Below are positions 8,706 through 12,602 of a stretch of 12,602 bases of DNA, piece by piece. The stretch's first letter is position 1; each line of letters begins with the position of its first letter. Position numbers and translations under genes: made by a program. The notes beneath the pieces are model-generated. The model ran no database searches, was not told where the DNA came from, and saw only the letters and a program-made list of their open reading frames with translations. Source of the DNA: Gracilaria caudata (lineage: Eukaryota; Rhodophyta; Florideophyceae; Gracilariales; Gracilariaceae); NCBI GenBank assembly GCA_030374735.1, contig JASCIV010000769.1:1-12602 (forward strand), given 5' to 3'.

Positions 8706-10121
8706 TCATCCAAATGTGTTCGCTAATATTGTTAAAGCCATCGAACTACCGCTCGTTTGGCTTCTTTGCATCACACCGTACTCAGAGGCCTTTTGTTGCA
8801 CCTCTGTGGTAAAAACGGTATCCACGGCGCTCCTGAATTCATTCACAGAGGAAGCGCTCAACCCTTTGTCCAAAAAGGCGCCCACGCCTACACGCTGCAC
8901 CAAATCACCCCAGAAGTATTGATCTGACATGATTGGAGCAACAACGATCGGTATTCCAGCCCGAAGCGCTGCGGAAACAGTGCCGGCACCCCCATGACAG
9001 AGTACGGCGCTGCATTTCGGAAACAACCAAGCGTACTGGACAAGTTCCGAAGCCCAAAACACATGTTCTTTGGTCCAATCCCGCATATTTTCGTCTGCGT
9101 GCTGCAGATGTTTTTCCCCCAAGGCTGCGGCGCCTTCGATAATCACTAATCGCTGCACATTAGTTGTTTGGAATGCAGTTAGCAGATTTTGAAGCACTGG
9201 AGCTTCTCGACCTTTCATTGTTAAGGAGCCTAGAGTCACGCATACTGGCTTTTCACCCTGACTTAAGAAGCGTTTTAACGTAGGGCAACAGTCGTCAGCA
9301 TTCCAATCGGGAGGAATGAAGTCGTCCGCCAGAGGGGGGATAACATGAATGTTATTAGACCAGTCAGGGGGTGCGGGAATGAAGCGTGTAGGATATGACT
9401 GCAGGACGTGTTGATTCGCCTTTTGGCCGTGTAAGAGAGTTGCAACGTCCTCCGTCGTAATTTCTGGAAGTTCTTCTTCTTGCCGAAATAGGTTTATCAC
9501 CCACAGAGAGTCAGCTTGAATACTAACTTGTGCTTCGTACGAAGAAAGATAGGCTTCCAATGCCGTGTACTCCTTTTCTTTCTTGAACACGGTAGATATT
9601 TCGAAAGCAGCGAGTCGAGAGTTTGGAATGTTACTGAGATAAAACGGGAAGCTCGAAGTCGGGGTGTTGGGTTGCATATGAAGCAGAAACAACGGAATAT
9701 TGGCACATTCTGCCAAAGTGCTGGCTACAACGCTCCCAAGTGACGTTGAGAGTATGAAAGACGGGTGAGCTTCTTTGACCAGCTCATTTAACGCGGACAC
9801 AGTAGGCGCGATTACGCGCGTTACGTAACTGGTCAAGCACGCGCATTGTGCCCGAATGATGTCAAAGCTTTCCCACCTAAAGAAACTGACGATCTTTTCC
9901 TTGAGTAGGTGCCATGCGAAAATGATTCTCATTGAATCCAAACTCCAAGGAAGGATATGAACAACGATTCGGTCATCGTTTGGAATCAGAGCACGATACT
10001 TTGCCTCAACGCAAAAATGGACCTTATCGAACCGAGAATCGTTGAGTAAAGCCACCGTCAATGCCGTAGAGGGTTCGATATCGCCCCGTGATCCAACACA
10101 TATTATAAACGCAGTAATCAT
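8706..10121 (-). CDS. GT-B glycosyltransferase, UDP-sugar type (GT1/sterol glucosyltransferase-like)
   Basis: This intact single-exon ORF of 471 residues matches the usual length for the catalytic unit of this family. The N-terminal Rossmann domain opens with ITAFIICVGSRGDIEPSTAL (2-21), the GSRGDxxP acceptor-side loop typical of sterol/lipid glucosyltransferases and related antibiotic glycosyltransferases. The C-terminal nucleotide-sugar domain includes PVCVTLGSL (292-300), then the donor signature CHGGAGTVSAALRAGIP (375-391), then PIMSDQYFWG (396-405) just before the variable tail. His376 and the following glycines are expected to contact the diphosphate, and Asp400-Gln401 the sugar. No signal peptide or clear membrane segment is seen, so it is probably cytosolic or peripheral. 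The acceptor cannot be told from sequence; a sterol or other hydrophobic small molecule is likely. The start has an in-frame TAA two codons upstream (CTGTAACTTATG) and fits the family's N-terminus. Fungal-type sterol glucosyltransferases carry long PH/GRAM extensions that are absent here. Confidence 0.9.
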   Translation of the reverse strand: MITAFIICVGSRGDIEPSTALTVALLNDSRFDKVHFCVEAKYRALIPNDDRIVVHILPWSLDSMRIIFAWHLLKEKIVSFFRWESFDIIRAQCACLTSYVTRVIAPTVSALNELVKEAHPSFILSTSLGSVVASTLAECANIPLFLLHMQPNTPTSSFPFYLSNIPNSRLAAFEISTVFKKEKEYTALEAYLSSYEAQVSIQADSLWVINLFRQEEELPEITTEDVATLLHGQKANQHVLQSYPTRFIPAPPDWSNNIHVIPPLADDFIPPDWNADDCCPTLKRFLSQGEKPVCVTLGSLTMKGREAPVLQNLLTAFQTTNVQRLVIIEGAAALGEKHLQHADENMRDWTKEHVFWASELVQYAWLFPKCSAVLCHGGAGTVSAALRAGIPIVVAPIMSDQYFWGDLVQRVGVGAFLDKGLSASSVNEFRSAVDTVFTTEVQQKASEYGVMQRSQTSGSSMALTILANTFG

Positions 10122-10315
10122 AAGTTACAGCGGACCCAGCAAGTGGCGAGGAGCGTCAGCATAGACAATGTCTGGCAAAAAGTTACGGCTGATGTTGATC
10201 CATAGATAGCATAGCAAGTTGTGGAAGTCTTGAGGATGCCAGTTTGATACTAAAACGCAGATCAATTACTCACCCGCATTATTTGCCATCTCCTTTTCAC
10301 CCTAGTATCTTAGGT

Positions 10316-10388
10316 GGAGGGTAAGGTTAACCTTCCAACCTTTGTCATTCATTCATTCACTCATAACCTTCTAACCTTAAAGCCCTCC
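10316..10388. repeat. Imperfect inverted repeat around a 12-bp palindrome
   Basis: GGAGGGTAAGGTTA (10316-10329) is the reverse complement of TAACCTTA plus CCCTCC on the right (10372-10379, 10383-10388), with three unpaired bases (AAG) in the right arm. Inside the left arm is the perfect palindrome AAGGTTAACCTT (10323-10334), and AACCTT recurs four times in the interval. It could form a cruciform or hairpin, or be the remnant of a small fold-back element. It lies about 195 bases upstream of the glycosyltransferase start, so a regulatory role is possible but unproven. Confidence 0.6.
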
Positions 10389-10413
10389 TTTTACAAGGGT
10401 ATAGGGATAACAC

Positions 10414-10468
10414 GAGAGGCTACCTAGACCAATCGCGATCTTCTTTGAAAGGAGCATGGTGGCCTCTC
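10414..10468. repeat. 11-bp inverted repeat, second hairpin
   Basis: GAGAGGCTACC (10414-10424) pairs with GGTGGCCTCTC (10458-10468) at 10 of 11 positions around a 33-base loop. I checked whether it could be a tRNA: the expected A- and B-box sequences and anticodon arm are not there. It lies 26 bases from the inverted repeat at 10316-10388. Confidence 0.5.
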
Positions 10469-10902
10469 TCGAACAGGTACCATGCGTTTAGGTAACTTCG
10501 TACATAAGAGGTACAATTCTCATTTCAGCTTTCAAAAGGGATACCCTTCTACGAGGCTTTGCCGAAAGCTGTTCGGACATTACGATGATCGTTGTGTGTT
10601 TAATCATGCCTAACGTTTTTGACGCGATCTTCGATCTCGTACCACTTGTTCTTTCACTTCGTTTACAGATAGGATAGGAGAGATATGGAGGAAGGTTCTG
10701 ACCTAATTGTCTAAGAGCGGGGCTCATTCCAAAGTTCAAAATTTCTTGAGAGAGAACTTCCTGTACGGAGACTAATATTTCGAGGCACGTGGAAAAGGAT
10801 TTATTTGAAGGCGGACAAGGAGCAGCTCACGCGATGGCATCGCATCATCGTCGCCACAACCAAGGCGAGAAGCCGATCGTGCAATCTCGTGAGTTTGGTC
10901 TT

Positions 10903-10960
10903 TCTCCGCCAGTCCTTTTGTTTTCAAGATTGACTCTGTCTCCGCCCGTCCTTCTGTCTT
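10903..10960. repeat. 22-bp imperfect direct repeat in a pyrimidine-rich leader
   Basis: TCTCCGCCAGTCCTTTTGTTTT (10903-10924) and its copy at 10939-10960 match at 19 of 22 positions, 36 bases apart start to start. Both lie in a CT-rich stretch upstream of the ATG at 11099. This could be a duplicated promoter or leader element. Confidence 0.6.
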
Positions 10961-11098
10961 GGCAGAGCGTTTTTGTTTTGGCAGTCACTTTGTTCGGCCA
11001 TGCCCTCGCCTGTGCAATTGTCCGTCACTCTTCGTCTATCCTTTCTTTTGACGCCCTTTTTTGGTGACGCGCAGCTCTCGATCGTCACCATCATCGCA

Positions 11099-11281
11099 AT
11101 GAGCCCCGACCGCCAAGACTTCTACGAACAGCGCCGCCACATGGAGATGCACCTTATCACAGGACACGCTGTGCTCCTAAGCAGTGTAACTAAACTCAAC
11201 ACGTGCACTATTATTGTGACGCAGCCCTATCGTCTCCTTCGGCGGCAGCCACGCCCTGCATGGCCCAGAGCTCGTAGTTAA
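11099..11281 (+). CDS. Short ORF or first exon, unknown (starts MSPDRQDFYEQRR)
   Basis: The first about 28 codons from the ATG at 11099 use C or G at most third positions (AGC CCC GAC CGC CAA GAC TTC TAC), unlike the surrounding DNA, and the ATG has a purine at -3 after a 170-base pyrimidine-rich leader. The frame then runs without obvious coding character to a stop at 11281 (60 residues). A possible donor (AGT|GTAACT at 11186) lies where the coding look fades. A long intron from 11186 to 11744 would join it in frame (phase 0) with the open stretch leading into the right-edge ORF; a 39-base intron ending at 11224 is another option but leads quickly to a stop. I recognise no domain. It may equally be a pseudogene fragment. 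Confidence 0.3.
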   Translation: MSPDRQDFYEQRRHMEMHLITGHAVLLSSVTKLNTCTIIVTQPYRLLRRQPRPAWPRARS

Positions 11282-11843
11282 GCACTCTGTAACGTCAGCG
11301 CGCACTTGCAAGCACCAAATATGCGTGCAACCCACGCAGAGGCGTCTCAGATTACGAGAACCAGTATAACACTTCTGCGAAGCCACGAACTTGAAGCTTT
11401 TCGTGCTACCAAAACGGCAACTCGCCTTCACGAAATTAAAAGCTTTTGATACCGTTTTCTTTTCGGCAGCTCTTCAATCCACTCGACCAAACCAGAAATC
11501 ACCAGCACAAAGCTCATCACACTCGCCAAACAAAATCTTTGCAGTGCTTGATCGTCAACAAGCATTATACACTTCTGACCGTTACTGTCAACAGCGATTA
11601 CTTCGCTCCAAACAGATCCAGCGGATCAATAACAGCACGTTGTCAATTTCTTCCCGAACTTTTTGTAACGTCTCTTTCGCTGCCCTTCTCAGTCTTGCTG
11701 ACCCTTGGAAACTATTTTAAAGAAAGCCTTCCGCACCCTTACAGCCCCAACGAAGACCCTTCTCTTCCGACCGACAGATTCGTGGCAGCACAAACCACTC
11801 ATCACATTCAGCTCTCTCGTTTCAAACCAAAGGCAATATCACA
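11282..11843. other. Leader/promoter region of the right-edge ORF
   Basis: About 560 bases precede the ATG at 11844. They are rich in C and A with pyrimidine blocks, as in fungal-type leaders (for example CTCTTCC and CAGCTCTCTCG shortly before the start). A 197-codon plus ORF (11446-12039) crosses into the next gene in another frame and shows no family likeness. The sequence could also be an intron of a gene starting at 11099. Confidence 0.4.
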
Positions 11844-12602
11844 ATGGCAACCGCTGACATCACCAGCAATCCCGCGTCGTCCCCTCTTGACATCGCAACC
11901 TGCCCCGTACAGACCCTCATATCCGCACCAGACACACAGCTTATACAAGCACTCTCTACAATCGGTTTGGCACCGGATGGAAATGCACCTACTCGGCAAC
12001 AGCTTTTATCAGCAGCAGTTCAAGTGCGCGAAGCCTTGAAGAAGAACGAAATATACAATGAGCCCAAGAAAGCAATGGAGCGCATTTACGCAATGACTGT
12101 ATCGGAGTTGGATGCCATGTCACGCACAGATGCCATCTCGTTGCGAGATTTAATGAATCGCGCGCATTCTTTCGACAACACTCTTCCTCCACCGCCGACT
12201 ACTAATGACCCTCACCAGCTGTCTCATGCAGCTATGACGTGGAAATTGAAATCCCTCGAAAAGATACAAGCACCTCAGAACTCGGCTCTCGATACAGCCA
12301 CCCCTGTCGATGATGCTCCGCCTCCGTTACCCCATCCACTCCATCTCGAAGCGATGCTCGAAAAACACCAAGAAGTCGACCCCAACCCCCACCCACTCAC
12401 AAATGATCACCATGAGCCACCCCGTAAAAAGCACAAACCTTGTGCCGTAGGCGGGATCCAAATCATAGACGAGAATGGAAAGGGCACATCGAACAGACCA
12501 ATCCCTTTAGGACCCTACCCAGGAAAGACGAGCTCTATCAGCTCTTTGTGCGTGACCGAGTTAATCGGGTCAAAGCTTCTTCGCAGCCTCCTCCGAAAAG
12601 GA
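11844..12602 (+). CDS. Unidentified protein, 5' part (runs off the right edge)
   Basis: The frame from the ATG at 11844 is open for 253 codons to the last base, so the gene is cut by the window. The context ATCACAATGGC is a good eukaryotic start. An in-frame TAA lies at 11718-11720 with no other ATG between. Residues 1-50 are polar and Ser/Thr/Pro-rich. Residues 51-110 are predicted helical and charged (RQQLLSAAVQVREALKK, then EPKKAMERIYAMTVSELDAM). Residues 111-200 are Pro/His-rich, with PPPPTT at 115-120 and the basic patch PPRKKHKP (192-199), a nuclear-localisation-like motif. After that VGGIQIIDENGKG and RPIPLGPYPGK suggest a more ordered segment. There is no signal peptide or membrane segment. 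I recognise no family; a nuclear protein or the N-terminal (gag-like) part of a retroelement are both possible. Confidence 0.6.
   Translation, partial: MATADITSNPASSPLDIATCPVQTLISAPDTQLIQALSTIGLAPDGNAPTRQQLLSAAVQVREALKKNEIYNEPKKAMERIYAMTVSELDAMSRTDAISLRDLMNRAHSFDNTLPPPPTTNDPHQLSHAAMTWKLKSLEKIQAPQNSALDTATPVDDAPPPLPHPLHLEAMLEKHQEVDPNPHPLTNDHHEPPRKKHKPCAVGGIQIIDENGKGTSNRPIPLGPYPGKTSSISSLCVTELIGSKLLRSLLRKG

Larger units (their letters stand above)
10122..11098. other. Intergenic region upstream of the glycosyltransferase
   Basis: Nearly 1 kb lies between the divergent glycosyltransferase and the plus-strand ORF at 11099. It holds two imperfect inverted repeats (10316-10388, 10414-10468), a CATT microsatellite (about 10346-10359), several AACCTT words, a 22-bp imperfect direct repeat (10903/10939), and a long pyrimidine-rich stretch from about 10895 to 11070. 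An 83-codon minus ORF at 10488-10739 resembles nothing I know and is probably chance. Confidence 0.45.

Noticed and set aside
3512..10121. Mannosidase and glycosyltransferase as a functional cluster
   Set aside because: They share a strand but are 1.6 kb apart with a dead retroelement between them, and have no shared substrate that can be shown from sequence.
10411..10475. Hairpin considered as a tRNA or other RNA gene
   Set aside because: Only the outer stem pairs; no conserved tRNA boxes or cloverleaf.
11446..12039. 197-codon plus ORF
   Set aside because: It overlaps the better supported ORF at 11844 in another frame, and its sequence is low in coding character and typical of a C-rich leader.
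1..12602. CRISPR arrays, bacterial operons, rRNA, telomere repeats
   Set aside because: None seen on either strand; the few AACCTT words near 10.3 kb are too irregular to be a telomere tract.

Overview
This window looks like nuclear DNA of a eukaryote, probably a unicellular alga or protist or a fungus. The evidence is a clear spliceosomal intron (GTATGT donor, GCTAAC branch-like site, TACAG acceptor) in a class II alpha-mannosidase gene, widely spaced genes with no operon packing, and the decayed tail of a non-LTR (LINE-type) retrotransposon. Pyrimidine-rich leaders just upstream of ATGs at 1117(-), 11099(+) and 11844(+) resemble fungal 5' leaders, but nothing here fixes the lineage.

Layout. 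1-766: no gene recognised. 767-1117(-): a small, very basic Arg/His/Ser/Tyr-rich protein with an in-frame stop just before its ATG and a TATA-like box upstream. 1240-3511: about 2.3 kb of broken reading frames on both strands; one patch near 2600-2900(+) faintly recalls the end of a RecQ-type helicase. 3512-7116(-): a two-exon GH38 alpha-mannosidase of the cytosolic/vacuolar MAN2C1/AMS1 type, 1160 residues after splicing, with zinc ligands and nucleophile present. 7678-8341(-): a 5'-truncated, stop-containing relic of the 3' end of a LINE ORF2 (RNase H plus Cys/His knuckle). 8706-10121(-): an intact 471-residue GT-B glycosyltransferase of the UDP-glucosyl/sterol-glucosyltransferase type. 10122-11098: intergenic, with two imperfect inverted repeats (10316-10388 and 10414-10468) and a 22-bp imperfect direct repeat (10903/10939). 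11099-11281(+): a short ORF with coding-like codon choice, possibly a first exon. 11844-12602(+): an unrecognised ORF that stays open for 253 codons to the window edge, with a nuclear-localisation-like basic patch.

How the genes relate. The mannosidase and the glycosyltransferase share a strand and both act on sugars: one removes alpha-mannose from free or vacuolar oligosaccharides, the other probably adds a sugar to a lipid or small molecule. They are separated by about 1.6 kb holding a dead retroelement, so I see no evidence that they work as a unit. I did not find a convincing new multi-gene system. The points most worth a second look are the mannosidase's lineage-specific basic insert and altered motif next to the catalytic site, its overlapping upstream ORF, the LINE relic, the unidentified right-edge ORF, and the structured intergenic DNA near 10.3-10.5 kb.
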